A stretch of DNA of 64,000 nucleotides from Fuerstiella sp. (GCA_022447185.1 JAKVAY010000038.1:1-64000); one strand, 5' to 3'. Shown: positions 9,293-18,875, numbered from the stretch's first letter. A program made the numbers and translations. The notes: a model not told the origin generated them from the letters alone.

Positions 9293-10594
9293 ATGGTCGA
9301 TACTTCACAGCGTTCTCAGAGTCAGCAGCAGTTCGAACGAGCGCAACGCTGCATTCCGGGTGGAGTCAACAGCCCTGCTCGTGCATTTGGCGCCGTTGGG
9401 GGGATCCCTCCGTTTATCGCCCGTGGTGATGGGCCGTTGATCACAGATGTTGACGGGAACGTTTACATAGATTTCGTGGGATCCTGGGGACCACACATAT
9501 TGGGCCACCAGCACCCGACAGTTGTCTCAGCAATTCAACAGGCTGTCGCCACCGGAACCAGTTTTGGTGCACCAACGGTCGCGGAATCTGATCTTGCGGA
9601 ATTGGTCTGTGAGCTGGTGCCAGGTGTCGACCGTGTGCGTATGGTGAATTCAGGGACGGAAGCCACAATGTCCGCCATCCGTGTGGCACGAGGATTTACG
9701 AGTCGCGATCGCATCATTAAATTTGCCGGCTGTTACCATGGACACGTTGATTCTTTGCTTGTACAGGCAGGAAGTGGTGCGTTGACGCTGGGATCGCCGT
9801 CGAGTCCCGGTGTCCCGGCAGGCTGCACATCCGACACTCTGATTCTTCCCTATAACGACGAGGGCGCGGTTGCTCAGGCATTCAGCGAATACGGAGAGTC
9901 CCTAGCAGCCGTTATTCTTGAACCCGTCTGTGGAAATATGGGTTGCGTGATACCTGGCAGCAGGTTTCTGACCACATTGCGCAATCTGTGTACCGATCAC
10001 GGTGCCTTATTGATCTTCGACGAAGTCATGACAGGTTTTCGGGTTAGCATTCACTGTGCCCAGCACAGATTCAGTGTGACACCGGATATGACGACGCTCG
10101 GAAAGATCATCGGTGGGGGTATGCCCGTCGGAGCCTACGGCGGGCGAGTCGACATTATGGAATCGGTTTCTCCGATTGGTCAGGTCTATCAGGCAGGCAC
10201 CCTGTCAGGGAATCCTGTCGCCATGGCCAGTGGATATGCTGCTCTGAAGATATTGCGGGATGAAGATCCATACGATCGGCTGGAAGAATTGGGGGCACAG
10301 CTGGAGTCCGGGTTGTGTGAAGCGGCGGCCGCAATGGACTTGGCTGTGACTGTGAATCGAGTCGGCAGCATGCTGACTTTGTTTTTTAATGAGGGCCCTG
10401 TCACAGACCTGACCTCTGCAACGCGATCAGATACCGAGCGTTTTTCCAGGTGGTTTCATGGCATGCTGAATCGCGGTATCTACGTGCCCTGCAGTCAGTT
10501 CGAGGCCATGTTTGTTTCAGCGGCACACACAAGCGAACACATCGATCGGACGCTGGAGGCAGCCACTCTCACAATGCGTGAACTGGTAACGTAG
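9293..10594 (+). CDS. hemL: Glutamate-1-semialdehyde 2,1-aminomutase
   Basis: 433 residues from the ATG at 9293, which has AGGGGG about 7 bases upstream; the GTG at 9275 is in frame but lies before the ribosome-binding site. This is a PLP enzyme of the C5 haem pathway, converting glutamate-1-semialdehyde to 5-aminolevulinate in the cytoplasm. Family marks: CIPGGVNSPARAFGAVGG near the N-terminus, VNSGTEATMSAIRVARG, CYHGHVDSLLVQAGSG, LIFDEVMTGFRV and the PLP lysine in TTLGKIIGGGMPVGAYGG (K271). Length matches the family. It follows the LRR gene at 94 bp and is probably transcribed separately. Confidence 0.95.
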   Translation: MVDTSQRSQSQQQFERAQRCIPGGVNSPARAFGAVGGIPPFIARGDGPLITDVDGNVYIDFVGSWGPHILGHQHPTVVSAIQQAVATGTSFGAPTVAESDLAELVCELVPGVDRVRMVNSGTEATMSAIRVARGFTSRDRIIKFAGCYHGHVDSLLVQAGSGALTLGSPSSPGVPAGCTSDTLILPYNDEGAVAQAFSEYGESLAAVILEPVCGNMGCVIPGSRFLTTLRNLCTDHGALLIFDEVMTGFRVSIHCAQHRFSVTPDMTTLGKIIGGGMPVGAYGGRVDIMESVSPIGQVYQAGTLSGNPVAMASGYAALKILRDEDPYDRLEELGAQLESGLCEAAAAMDLAVTVNRVGSMLTLFFNEGPVTDLTSATRSDTERFSRWFHGMLNRGIYVPCSQFEAMFVSAAHTSEHIDRTLEAATLTMRELVT

Positions 10595-10697
10595 CGATCA
10601 CCGTATCAGAAACAGGCAGACTTTGTTGAGTTGAATCGATCATCTCACACGACGACAATATTCCAGTGATTCTTCACCGTTCTCCAGGACAAAGTCA

Positions 10698-11450
10698 ATG
10701 CTCCAGTCTGTGGTGTACTGCTGTCTTGTCGGGGCCCTGCTGATTCCGCATGCGTCCGCGTTCGAAGAACTGACCACGCATCCGCTGACGGCATTAGAAC
10801 GTCAGGGCATTCAACAGAAATACCGCAGGGTCATTGAGTCCACGGATGACAGTTCTCCGACCGTGTCGATCCATTCACGTCGAGGCGATGCCTGCATGTT
10901 GTTGCGAGAATACAAACAGGCGGTTGAAGAATACCGGGCGATGGTCAAACTACAGCCTGACCTTGATGCATCACACTGGAGGCTTGGAATTGCGTTATTC
11001 TTCGATGGTCAGCCTGAAACGGCAGCTGCCCAGTTCGACAAATATCATTCCTTTGACGACGTTGATCGGGAAAACGGCATCTGGCGGTTTCTCTGTCATT
11101 ACCGAGCCTTCGGGGCGGAACGAGCCGCCAAAGAACTGTTGCGTTATGACAAAGATGACCGTCAGCCGTTTCCTGTCGTTTATCAATTATTTGATGGCAG
11201 TGTTACACCGGAGGAAGCTCTGAAGCAGATTCCCGAGTCTCTCCCTGCCTCTGAGCGAGACAAGAGGCTGTTTTACACGGAACTCTACATCGGTCTTCTG
11301 AAAACAGTGCAGCATGATAACGCAGCAGCGCGGAAAGCATTGTGGAATGCCACTTCACGTCAGTGGCCTCGAACAGCTGGTTTCGGTCCCAATTATATGT
11401 GGCACGTGGGGCGACTGCAGTTTGACGAATTGATGAAATTGGAGGAGTGA
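10698..11450 (+). CDS. Secreted TPR protein (NlpI-like)
   Basis: 250 residues. Residues 1-21 form a signal peptide ending in HASA, giving an extracytoplasmic protein. The middle has TPR-type helical pairs (HSRRGDACMLLREYKQAVEEYRAMVKLQPD, then a second unit with LGIALFFDGQPETAAAQFD). The C-terminal layout, with a WRFLCHYRA segment and the terminal AGFGPNYMWHVGRLQFDELM, resembles NlpI-type TPR proteins known from planctomycetes and proteobacteria. No lipobox cysteine is present. It sits 103 bp after hemL and converges with nnrE. Role unknown; a scaffold function is inferred from the TPR fold. Confidence 0.7.
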   Translation: MLQSVVYCCLVGALLIPHASAFEELTTHPLTALERQGIQQKYRRVIESTDDSSPTVSIHSRRGDACMLLREYKQAVEEYRAMVKLQPDLDASHWRLGIALFFDGQPETAAAQFDKYHSFDDVDRENGIWRFLCHYRAFGAERAAKELLRYDKDDRQPFPVVYQLFDGSVTPEEALKQIPESLPASERDKRLFYTELYIGLLKTVQHDNAAARKALWNATSRQWPRTAGFGPNYMWHVGRLQFDELMKLEE

Positions 11451-11645
11451 TCCATCGTTCGATCGTGGACCGAGTGCCCGTATCACAAACGAGATTCAGA
11501 CCGTGTTCGGCCTCGCCTTTCTGATCAGTGTCTTCTGTGAAAATCGGACAGGTACTGTTTCGTTTGATGCAGTCAGTTCGTGCGATGTGATCAGTTTTGA
11601 TCGGAGACCAGTCGCGTTTTCTTCGAACGTTGATACAAACGCCGG

Positions 11646-12365
11646 CTAAGATTCTGTTTCGCGATACCGTATGAGCCAGTCGTGAATCCATGCGAGCGGT
11701 ATTCCAATGTGTCCAATCACGATCCTGCCTGTGTACTTCGCTGCCGATGGTGTCAGAAATCCGCGTTTCATTCCGACGAATGATACGGTGACATTCGCCT
11801 GAACACATTGATTTCCGCAACTGCCGTCGTCACAGTTCAGGCCTGAGGGAACGTCAATAGACAATACCTGGGCGGGGGATGCATTGATTGCTTCGACCCA
11901 CAAACTGAATGGTGATCGAAGTTCACCGTGAACACCTGTGCCCAGCAGGCCGTCGACAATCCAGTCATCCGGAGCCATGTCGGCCAGTAGTTTCCCACAA
12001 TCCGAGCTGTCATTCAAAATCTGAACGTTTACGCCGCTGTTCGTTAGAAATTCCAGGTTGCTTCGAGTGTCGGTGGAGAGGGGCTTGCCGGCCGTTTCCA
12101 GGAACACTCGTGAACTGCTTCCCCCAGCTGCACGTTGTCGTGCGACGGCCAGACCGTCTCCGCCGTTGTTCCCCGGACCGCAAAGGATCGTGACCAGACG
12201 GGATGGATCGAGATCAGGCAATTGTTGGGCAGTGCTGCGGGCGGCATTCTCCATCATCATCAGCCCGGGGATTCCCAGGGTTTTAATCGCTGCTGCGTCG
12301 ATTGCCCGCACTTCGTCCCGGGACAGAATCAGATCATTTGGATTTGAACGAAGAGGGGCATTCAT
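11646..12365 (-). CDS. nnrE: NAD(P)H-hydrate epimerase (YjeF N-terminal domain only)
   Basis: About 239 residues from the ATG at 12365; the open frame continues upstream to 12569 but that part has no family match and would overlap the divergent SDR gene. Features are LSRDEVRAIDAAAI at the start, GIPGLMMMENAARS, the nucleotide loop CGPGNNGGDGLAVARQ, DWIVDGLLGTGVHGELR and SIDVPSGLNCDDG. The enzyme interconverts the R and S forms of damaged hydrated NAD(P)H. The ADP-dependent dehydratase domain often fused in bacteria is absent, so a separate dehydratase gene is expected elsewhere. Confidence 0.88.
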   Translation of the reverse strand: MNAPLRSNPNDLILSRDEVRAIDAAAIKTLGIPGLMMMENAARSTAQQLPDLDPSRLVTILCGPGNNGGDGLAVARQRAAGGSSSRVFLETAGKPLSTDTRSNLEFLTNSGVNVQILNDSSDCGKLLADMAPDDWIVDGLLGTGVHGELRSPFSLWVEAINASPAQVLSIDVPSGLNCDDGSCGNQCVQANVTVSFVGMKRGFLTPSAAKYTGRIVIGHIGIPLAWIHDWLIRYRETES

Positions 12366-12538
12366 CGTCGTCTTTCGCAGAAATTCCAGTGCCGTTGAAA
12401 TTGGCGTCGATGCTTCCGGGACGGATGTCGAAAATTCGGTTAGACTTTTGGCCACTGTCCGATTTCCCGACGGGCAGCACAAATGGCAACTTTTTTCCCG
12501 CTGACAAACTCGGGTGGACACAGATCGGACATTTGTTC

Positions 12539-13402
12539 GTGCTGGACACCTATAACGATCGTTGGGCACTTGTAACAGGCGCTTCTTCCGGAATTGGCCG
12601 TGAGTTCGCTGCGCGCCTCGCTGGCCGCGGGATGCATCTTATACTTGCCGCCCGCCGTACCGATCTGATGAATGAACTGGCGCAGGATCTGCTTACTCGG
12701 CACGGGACAACGAGCCATATTGTAACGATCGATCTTGCCACAGCGGATGCCGGCGAAAGGTTGTTCAATGAAATTCAACGTCTAAACATCGACGTGGAAC
12801 TGGTCATCAACAATGCCGGGGCCGGCCTGATCGGCGACATTGAAACGACAGATCCGAATGAAGTCCGCCGGATGCTGACGCTGAATATTCTCACTCTCAC
12901 GGATCTGACCTATCGACTGCTGCCGGGAATGCTGCAGCGCGGACATGGTGCGATTATCAACATGTCATCGGTTGCCGCTTTTCAGCCAGTTGCATTTATG
13001 GCTGGGTACGCGGCCAGTAAGTCGTTTATTCTGCACTTCAGTGAAGCACTGTGGGCTGAAGCACGCAGTCGTGGGGTGACTGTGATGGGGTTGTGTCCTG
13101 GAGTGACTGAAACGGAGTTCTTCACTCTTGCGGGTGCTCCAGGCTGGTTGCAAAAGCACACAGCACAAACGACCACCCGCGTGGTCCGAAAGGCTCTCAA
13201 AGGGCTGGAAAAACGGCGGCAGTACCTGATCACCAGCTGGAAAGACTATCTGATTACGGTCTTTGTTCGTCTGACGACTCGCCGTACGGCTGTGAATGAA
13301 TCCAAACGCTACTTTCGACCAGGTCGTCGCCTGCCCGATCAATCATCAGATCATCCGATTGATGCCGGCACTCGGAAGAAAGATGACACGTTCACGGGAT
13401 AA
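12539..13402 (+). CDS. Short-chain dehydrogenase/reductase
   Basis: About 287 residues if the GTG at 12539 is used. Upstream in-frame starts (TTG 12533, ATG 12425 or 12410) are possible, but the extra residues show no SDR similarity. Classical SDR marks: TGASSGIG, VINNAGAGLIG, INMSSVAAF and the catalytic YAASKSF. The C-terminal 60 residues are basic and end in a disordered tail. The family includes ketoacyl reductases and YdfG/DltE-like enzymes; the substrate is unknown. It is divergent from nnrE and convergent with fabH, so an acyl-chain role is possible but not shown. Confidence 0.8.
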   Translation: MLDTYNDRWALVTGASSGIGREFAARLAGRGMHLILAARRTDLMNELAQDLLTRHGTTSHIVTIDLATADAGERLFNEIQRLNIDVELVINNAGAGLIGDIETTDPNEVRRMLTLNILTLTDLTYRLLPGMLQRGHGAIINMSSVAAFQPVAFMAGYAASKSFILHFSEALWAEARSRGVTVMGLCPGVTETEFFTLAGAPGWLQKHTAQTTTRVVRKALKGLEKRRQYLITSWKDYLITVFVRLTTRRTAVNESKRYFRPGRRLPDQSSDHPIDAGTRKKDDTFTG

Positions 13403-13463
13403 GACCCCGTCATAACTGAAGACCTGAATCCCGGTCTGTATTCAATGACTGGTAAGTGTTGAC

Positions 13464-14588
13464 CTACCAGCGAAACAGGCCGGTGCCCCAGGTCAGGCCA
13501 GCTCCAAAGCCACACATCAGGATCAGGTCGCCGCTGTTAATACGGCCCTCTTTGTTCGCTTCGGCCAGCACCAGCGGGATCGATGCCGCTGACGTATTGC
13601 CCACTCGTTCCAGATTGTTAACGACCTTATGACCTGGAATCCCCAGATCTTTCATTGCGTGATCAATGATGCGGATGTTTGCCTGATGCAGGACAAACAA
13701 ACTCACCTCGTCAACTGAAACTCCCGAGCGTCCCAGAACAACTCTGATCGAATCGGCGACTGTCTGCACTGCCCACTTGAAGACCTTTCGACCGTCCATC
13801 TTCAGGAAGTGGTCACCGGCAGCAATTGTGTGAGGTTCCGGCGGTTGGGCACTGCCTCCAACCGGACAATACAGCAGTTCGGCGCCTCGGCCGTCGGCGC
13901 CCAGTTGGTAACTCAGAAGGCCCTGTTTCGGTCCTCCGGCTTCAACAATGACCGCTCCGGCTCCATCACCAAACAATGGAGCAGTTTTTCTGTCAGAGGG
14001 TTCAGCACAACTGCTGATGACGTCTGCGCCGATCACCAGTGCTGTCCGCGAATTTCCAGTGACCACATACTGTCCTGCTGTGGCCAGAGCGTACATGAAT
14101 CCGGCACAGGCAGCCTGGACATCGAATGCCGCAGCATCCAGATCCAGTTCGTGCTGGACAAGACAGGCGCTGGAAGCGCAATGATAGTCCGGTGTAAACG
14201 TACCCATGACGATCAGATCAATGTCTGATTTTGAAATTCCCGCATCGGAGATTGCTTCTTTGGCCGCGCGGACAGCCAGTGAACTTGTTGAATCATTAGC
14301 GGCTGCCCGGCGCCGCTCACGGATACCTGTCCGTTTTTCAATCCATTCCGGATCGAAGCCGTATTTCTGCTTCAGGTCCTCATTGGTCAGGATTTCCTCA
14401 GGCAACGCAGATCCGATACCGCGTATCGAGATTCCGAGCAGCTTTTGAGTGCGCGAGGACGTTCGGAATACGGGTTCCGTCTGCGGCGGTGCAGGTGCTG
14501 CCGCTGTCATTTCCCGAAGGACCGTTTCGGCATCGATTTCCGTATTGGTCGAAGCCGGCGCGCCCGTTGCTGCGATTTGTGCATCCAT
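13464..14588 (-). CDS. fabH: 3-oxoacyl-ACP synthase III with N-terminal extension
   Basis: 374 residues, about 50 longer than usual; the extra length is an N-terminal Ala/Pro/Thr-rich stretch before KLLGISIRGIGSALPEE. Catalytic triad: Cys161 in QAACAGF, His301 in HQANIRI and Asn331 in RVGNTSAAS. It starts type II fatty acid synthesis by condensing acetyl-CoA (or another acyl-CoA) with malonyl-ACP. An in-frame ATG at 14510 would remove half of the extension. No plsX, fabD or acpP flanks it, unlike the common bacterial order. A perfect 8-bp hairpin lies 14 bases before the start codon. Confidence 0.93.
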   Translation of the reverse strand: MDAQIAATGAPASTNTEIDAETVLREMTAAAPAPPQTEPVFRTSSRTQKLLGISIRGIGSALPEEILTNEDLKQKYGFDPEWIEKRTGIRERRRAAANDSTSSLAVRAAKEAISDAGISKSDIDLIVMGTFTPDYHCASSACLVQHELDLDAAAFDVQAACAGFMYALATAGQYVVTGNSRTALVIGADVISSCAEPSDRKTAPLFGDGAGAVIVEAGGPKQGLLSYQLGADGRGAELLYCPVGGSAQPPEPHTIAAGDHFLKMDGRKVFKWAVQTVADSIRVVLGRSGVSVDEVSLFVLHQANIRIIDHAMKDLGIPGHKVVNNLERVGNTSAASIPLVLAEANKEGRINSGDLILMCGFGAGLTWGTGLFRW

Positions 14589-14602
14589 TGACGGTACCCA
14601 CA

Positions 14603-14624
14603 GGCTGATCCTGTTCGATCAGCC
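14603..14624 (-). other. Perfect hairpin in the fabH leader
   Basis: GGCTGATC and GATCAGCC form a perfect 8-bp stem with a 6-base loop (ctgttc on the plus strand), 14 bases upstream of the fabH start. No T-run follows, so it is not a terminator. It could be an operator half-site pair or a leader structure affecting translation; neither is shown. It does not resemble the FapR operator that I know. Confidence 0.35.
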
Positions 14625-15098
14625 GAATCATCATACAAACCGACCGTGTGCCGGGTGAGGACAACAAGAACAAAAATAACTACTTACTGACTTGGTCTCA
14701 GTACGTAAGTTTAGCGATCTGTCGTCTCTTTGGAAACCTGTTCGATCTGATGATCAATTCTGTCCGGATCACAAAAAAAGAACCATACAGCCGGACGGAC
14801 TGAATCAATTCAAACATCGGCATAATCTGCCGATGGCGGTGCTGATAAAACGACTCTGGTGGATTTCAATACAACACATCGCGGGTCGGTCTGTCCCGTC
14901 ACATTTGTGTCCGCGACTCGGAGAGCCAGAGAAAACAGGTGTGATCTGAGGATTAGTTCGTCCGTAAATTCGGAAACAACGGGATGACTAACAGGGATTG
15001 CCGACATTCCTTGTTCCCCGGCATCGTTCGCAAGCGAAAGCCTTCCGTGTCCGCCGATTGGCCAAAATGAAGTGGTCTGGCACAACGGGAGAAGCAGG
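14625..15098. other. Intergenic region between fabH and a divergent small gene
   Basis: About 475 bp with no convincing gene. It must carry the promoters of the leftward fabH and the rightward gene at 15099. An imperfect palindrome (ACTTAC... GTAAGT) lies near 14680-14712. No RNA gene was recognised. Confidence 0.4.
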
Positions 15099-15575
15099 AT
15101 GCGCATCTACGTTCCAATAGCAGTCTACGTCGTGGCATTTGTCCTTGGACATGCCACAACGCAGGCAGGAAACGATCGTCACTGGGTGACAGTGATTACG
15201 CCAGTCTCTTCGACGGCGGTAGCAGTATCAGATTCCTGTGAGCCGACATTGGCGGTCTTCAACGGATTTGAGACCTGGCGTGCCACCCCCGATTTGGGAT
15301 CGCCGGGTTCCGGTGGTTTCGGATTTCAGCACTTCGCATTTCCAATGCATCATTACACCACTTGGTATCGTCCCCGGGCTGCCACCCTCACGGAGTGCAG
15401 ACGGTGCGAAAAGGATACATTTTGTCCGCGAGGATTTGGTCACCTGTTTGCTGATTCCTGCGACGGGTTCCGAATGGAGTATTCACCTTATGTCCTGTGC
15501 GCAGATCAGTCTCTGTACGGTCCGTCGTACATAGTTCGGCAGGCAGATCAGCGCTGCGATCATTCTGTCGAGTGA
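15099..15575 (+). CDS. Small secreted protein, unrecognised
   Basis: 158 residues from the ATG at 15099, which is preceded by GGGAGAAGCAGG; the in-frame start at 15072 would add nine residues before the signal. Residues 1-24 form a signal peptide ending around ATTQA. The mature part is aromatic- and cysteine-rich (WYRPRAATLTECRRCEKDTF, then CPRGFGHLF and CDGFRMEYSPYVL). The evenly spread cysteines suggest disulfides or a metal site outside the cytoplasm. I recall similar WYRPRA...CPRGFG arrangements in planctomycete hypothetical proteins but can name no family. Confidence 0.55.
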   Translation: MRIYVPIAVYVVAFVLGHATTQAGNDRHWVTVITPVSSTAVAVSDSCEPTLAVFNGFETWRATPDLGSPGSGGFGFQHFAFPMHHYTTWYRPRAATLTECRRCEKDTFCPRGFGHLFADSCDGFRMEYSPYVLCADQSLYGPSYIVRQADQRCDHSVE

Positions 15576-15620
15576 AGTTACTGATGGTCACAAAAACTTG
15601 CTGCGGGTGACTCCTGTATT

Positions 15621-16910
15621 TTAGCTGACGTGGCGGTGTAAAGTGTGAGCCTCGTTGCAGCGCCGAATTCTGGCACCGATTTGATTGAGCTTTTGTTCGA
15701 GTCGTACATAGCCGCGATCCAGGTGGTAAACCCGTCGAATCTGGGACTCACCGTCGGCAGCTATGGCTGCCAGTAACATCGCTGCACTCGCACGCAGGTC
15801 GCATGCCATCAGTGGTGCACCGGACAGTGAGTTCACACCCTCAACGACAGTGGAATCTCCAGCTCGTTGCAGCTTTGCACCCATACGTAATAACTCAGAA
15901 GCGTGCATGAAACGATCCGGGAAGACGCTGTCTGTGATTACGCTGGTTCCAGGAATTGTTGCCAGCAGGGCCATAAACTGAGCCTGGGTGTCTGTCGGAA
16001 TTCCTGGGTAAGGCAATGCAGTTACATCGATTGGCCGAAGTGTCTGGTCAGCATTCACGTTCATAAGTCTGCCGGTGACTTTCACGTCGACTCCAATTTC
16101 GCGAAGTTTGGAAATGACGGACACCAAATGATCAACGGGTGCTTCTTCAATTTCTATTTCACTGCGAGTTATCGCGGCAGCAATTGCCAGTGTGGCAGCC
16201 TCGATTCGATCGGGCACGATCGTCTGACTTCCACCATGCAGGTGTTCGACCCCGGTGATTTCAATCGTGGAAGTACCTGCTCCATCAATATCAGCACCAA
16301 GACGGTTGAGAAAAGCAGCCAGGCTGGCAACCTCAGGTTCCTTTGCCGCACAGTGGACGATTGTGCGACCGTGGGCGAGAGCAGCCGCAGTCATCACGTT
16401 ACATGTCGCGGTGACACTGCTGCCGTGGGGACCCTCCAGGTGAAGTTCAGCGCCACGCAGCGTCCCTGCCTCAGCAACCACATAGCCTCCGTTGATACGG
16501 ATATCTGCGCCCAGTGCGGCCAGACCCCGGAGATGCAGATCGATGGGACGGTGTCCGATGTTACAGCCACCCGGTAAGGAGACTCTTGCGCTGCCAAACC
16601 GTGCAAGCAAAGGGCCCAGCACGCAAACGCCGGCCCGCATTTGTCTTACAAGGTCATATTCCGCGACCACTCCTTCCACATGTTGTGAATTGATTTTGAC
16701 ACAGCCTGCGGTGCCTGAAACGCTGGCACCGAGGCTCCTCAGCAACTGAGCCATCGTGATGACATCAACAAGTGCAGGGACGTTGTTTAGCGTGACAGGA
16801 CCGTCCACTGCCAGTGAAGCCGCCATGACGGGCAATGTCGCGTTCTTGGATCCATGGACACGAACGCGTCCCGAAAGCCGTCGGCCTCCCTCTACGATCA
16901 ACATGTCCAT
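15621..16910 (-). CDS. murA: UDP-N-acetylglucosamine 1-carboxyvinyltransferase
   Basis: 429 residues, normal for the family. It transfers enolpyruvate from PEP to UDP-GlcNAc, the first committed step of peptidoglycan synthesis in the cytoplasm. Seen: the HGSKNATLPVMAASL N-terminal motif with Lys22/Asn23, the flexible loop LPGGCNIGHRPIDLHLRG with Cys116 (the fosfomycin-reactive position), and PYPGIPTDTQAQFMALL. The Cys, rather than Asp, suggests a fosfomycin-sensitive type. The presence of murA agrees with peptidoglycan in planctomycetes. Downstream of cobB/prmC on the same strand after a 323-bp gap, so it probably has its own promoter. Confidence 0.95.
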   Translation of the reverse strand: MDMLIVEGGRRLSGRVRVHGSKNATLPVMAASLAVDGPVTLNNVPALVDVITMAQLLRSLGASVSGTAGCVKINSQHVEGVVAEYDLVRQMRAGVCVLGPLLARFGSARVSLPGGCNIGHRPIDLHLRGLAALGADIRINGGYVVAEAGTLRGAELHLEGPHGSSVTATCNVMTAAALAHGRTIVHCAAKEPEVASLAAFLNRLGADIDGAGTSTIEITGVEHLHGGSQTIVPDRIEAATLAIAAAITRSEIEIEEAPVDHLVSVISKLREIGVDVKVTGRLMNVNADQTLRPIDVTALPYPGIPTDTQAQFMALLATIPGTSVITDSVFPDRFMHASELLRMGAKLQRAGDSTVVEGVNSLSGAPLMACDLRASAAMLLAAIAADGESQIRRVYHLDRGYVRLEQKLNQIGARIRRCNEAHTLHRHVS

Positions 16911-17233
16911 CCGTGTGTATCCCTGCTGACAAACGGTACCGCGAACAGCCGCAGCTTATGAGTTTTTCACCGGCTCAAAACCAATAAACGCCGCTGTCAG
17001 GAAGTTCCATTCCTCTGATCGTCTGAAAAGACAGGAATACAAACTTCAGCAGTAAAACACCACCACTCCGGGCGATGAATCGGATTGGCACGGTTCAGTA
17101 TTTCGAGACGTCCCTTATGGGAAACGGTCTGTCTGCGGGATAGTTACACGAGTGACCCCGCCGCACAGCACCTTAACACAACTCAAACGGTTGACACATC
17201 GAATCAGCACATAAGAGCAGACCGAAGACTGGT
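16911..17233. other. Intergenic region upstream of murA
   Basis: About 320 bp without a supported gene. It likely carries the murA promoter on the minus strand. A TTGACA-like hexamer near 17191 reads rightwards, where no gene follows. No RNA gene recognised. Confidence 0.35.
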
Positions 17234-17980
17234 TCACATCAGCTGAAAGACGTCTCCCAGTAATGTACGCACATTGAGTGACGCGAGTGCGTCGAGTGGC
17301 GTTTCATCTCGATTGATGATCACCAGCTTTGCGCCCTGATCTGCAGCAATCTTTGGCAGACTGGCTGCCGGTTCGACCACCAGTGACGAGCCCAGTGCAA
17401 GGAACATATCAGCCTGAGTAGTCCACTGTACAGACGTGTCCAGAACATCAGGCGGCAGGGGTTGACCAAACGACACGGTTGCGTGCTTCAGGCGACCGGT
17501 ACATTCGGGACAGACAGGGACGTTGTCGCTTGCCAGGAATTCTTCCACCCACCGATCCACGTGATCACGCCATCCGCAGTCCAGACAAATGACATCACGT
17601 GCTGTTCCATGCAGCTCCTGCACGCGTTGACTCCCGGCCAACTGATGCAGGCCGTCGATGTTTTGTGTGATGATTCCGTGCAGCCGTCCGGTCGACTCCC
17701 AGCCGGCCAGTGTTCGATGAGTGACATTTGGTTCGGCATGAGTGAAGTCCTGATGAGCTTCTGCTTTTTGTCGCCAGTATTCATGTCGAGCTTCAGTGCT
17801 CTCACAGAATTCGTCAAAATACACCGTGCGATATCTGGACCAGACACCACCAGGAGATCGAAAATCAGGAATTCCGCTTTCCGTGCTGATTCCAGCTCCG
17901 GTAAATGCCACAACGCAGTGCGATTCGCCCATCCATTCCCGGATCAGTCGGGATGCCTTCTGTGCATCATTTGTCTGCAC
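17234..17980 (-). CDS. cobB: Sir2-family NAD-dependent protein deacylase
   Basis: 248 residues. NAD-binding motifs GAGISTESGIPDFRSPGG (residues 28-45) and TQNIDGLHQLAGS (105-117), general-base His124 in VQELHGT, and zinc cysteines C132, C135, C157 and C160 are all in place. The protein removes acyl groups from lysines in the cytoplasm, releasing nicotinamide and O-acyl-ADP-ribose. Its start lies 14 bp inside the end of prmC, so the two are very likely co-transcribed and translationally linked. Class assignment (CobB-like) is by length and motif only. Confidence 0.92.
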   Translation of the reverse strand: MQTNDAQKASRLIREWMGESHCVVAFTGAGISTESGIPDFRSPGGVWSRYRTVYFDEFCESTEARHEYWRQKAEAHQDFTHAEPNVTHRTLAGWESTGRLHGIITQNIDGLHQLAGSQRVQELHGTARDVICLDCGWRDHVDRWVEEFLASDNVPVCPECTGRLKHATVSFGQPLPPDVLDTSVQWTTQADMFLALGSSLVVEPAASLPKIAADQGAKLVIINRDETPLDALASLNVRTLLGDVFQLM

Positions 17981-18875
17981 ACGTATTCCCCTTTTTTATG
18001 GCCGTTACGATTCGATCCACGTTCCGGTGATCCTGATGAATCTGAGGTTTTGTGAAACCGGAATCTGTCATCAGGCGACAGACTTCACCACACTGCGCGG
18101 GATCACATTCAAGCCCGATCCACCCCCCCGGTTTCAGGATGTCCAGTGATTCCGGAATCAGGCGGCGAATCAGATCGAGACCGTCGCTCCCTGAAAACAG
18201 TGCGTCGTGTGGTTCGTATTCTGCGACCTCCGGTTGCAGTTCCTGCAGTTCGTGATCACAAACATACGGTGGATTGCTGATGATCCCATCATACCGTACG
18301 TCAGTTTGCGACAGCTTTACCGCTTCCAGGCCGTTTCCGTGAACAAACTGAATTCGGTCTGCAACTTCGTAAGTAGCGGCGTTGCGGGCGGCATACTGAC
18401 AGCAGACTTCCGAGATATCACTTGCTGTAACACGACACTTTGCTTTTTGAACGGCCAGGGTTATTGTGATACAGCCTGAACCGAACCCTACTTCGGCAAA
18501 TTGTGACGGGCGGTCGTCGGAAATCTGTTCAAGGGCCAGATCGACGAGTGTTTCTGTTTCCGGCCGTGGTATCAGTACCCCGATTCCCACTTCAAAATTA
18601 CGACCGTAGAATTCACGTTTGCCGGTGATATAGGCGAGTGGTTCCCTGGTCGCTCGCCGCTGAACATACTCCCGCATTCGGGCGCGTTCCGTATCTGTCA
18701 TCGGAATGTCGTAGTCCGTGTACAGACGAACTCGCGGACACTGTCGTGCGTGACCACACAACAATTCCGCTTCCAGTCGAGCTGCTGCGACACCGCTCTT
18801 CGTCAGGTAGTCTGTCGTCCAGGCGAGAATCCGCTGAACGGTCCACACATCGTCAGTGGGACCCGAGTCACTCAT
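17967..18875 (-). CDS. prmC: Peptide chain release factor N5-glutamine methyltransferase
   Basis: 302 residues. An N-terminal helical domain carries the PREPLAYITGKREFYGR-type region (here TREPLAYITGKREFYGRNF) and the SAM-dependent methyltransferase core follows: VGFGSGCITITLA (residues 129-141) for SAM, and the NPPY tetrad at 201-204 that binds the target glutamine. It methylates the GGQ glutamine of release factors RF1 and RF2. prfA is not next to it here; its neighbours are cobB (overlapping) and, 200 bp upstream, a TIM-barrel isomerase. Length and motifs are fully normal. Confidence 0.94.
   Translation of the reverse strand: MSDSGPTDDVWTVQRILAWTTDYLTKSGVAAARLEAELLCGHARQCPRVRLYTDYDIPMTDTERARMREYVQRRATREPLAYITGKREFYGRNFEVGIGVLIPRPETETLVDLALEQISDDRPSQFAEVGFGSGCITITLAVQKAKCRVTASDISEVCCQYAARNAATYEVADRIQFVHGNGLEAVKLSQTDVRYDGIISNPPYVCDHELQELQPEVAEYEPHDALFSGSDGLDLIRRLIPESLDILKPGGWIGLECDPAQCGEVCRLMTDSGFTKPQIHQDHRNVDRIVTAIKKGNTCADK

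Noticed and set aside
11203-11820. 205-codon frame opposite the TPR and nnrE genes
   Set aside because: Shadow of two genes with clear motifs on their own strands.
17185-17215. TTGACA promoter-like hexamer upstream of murA region
   Set aside because: It reads rightwards, where no gene follows, and has no convincing -10.
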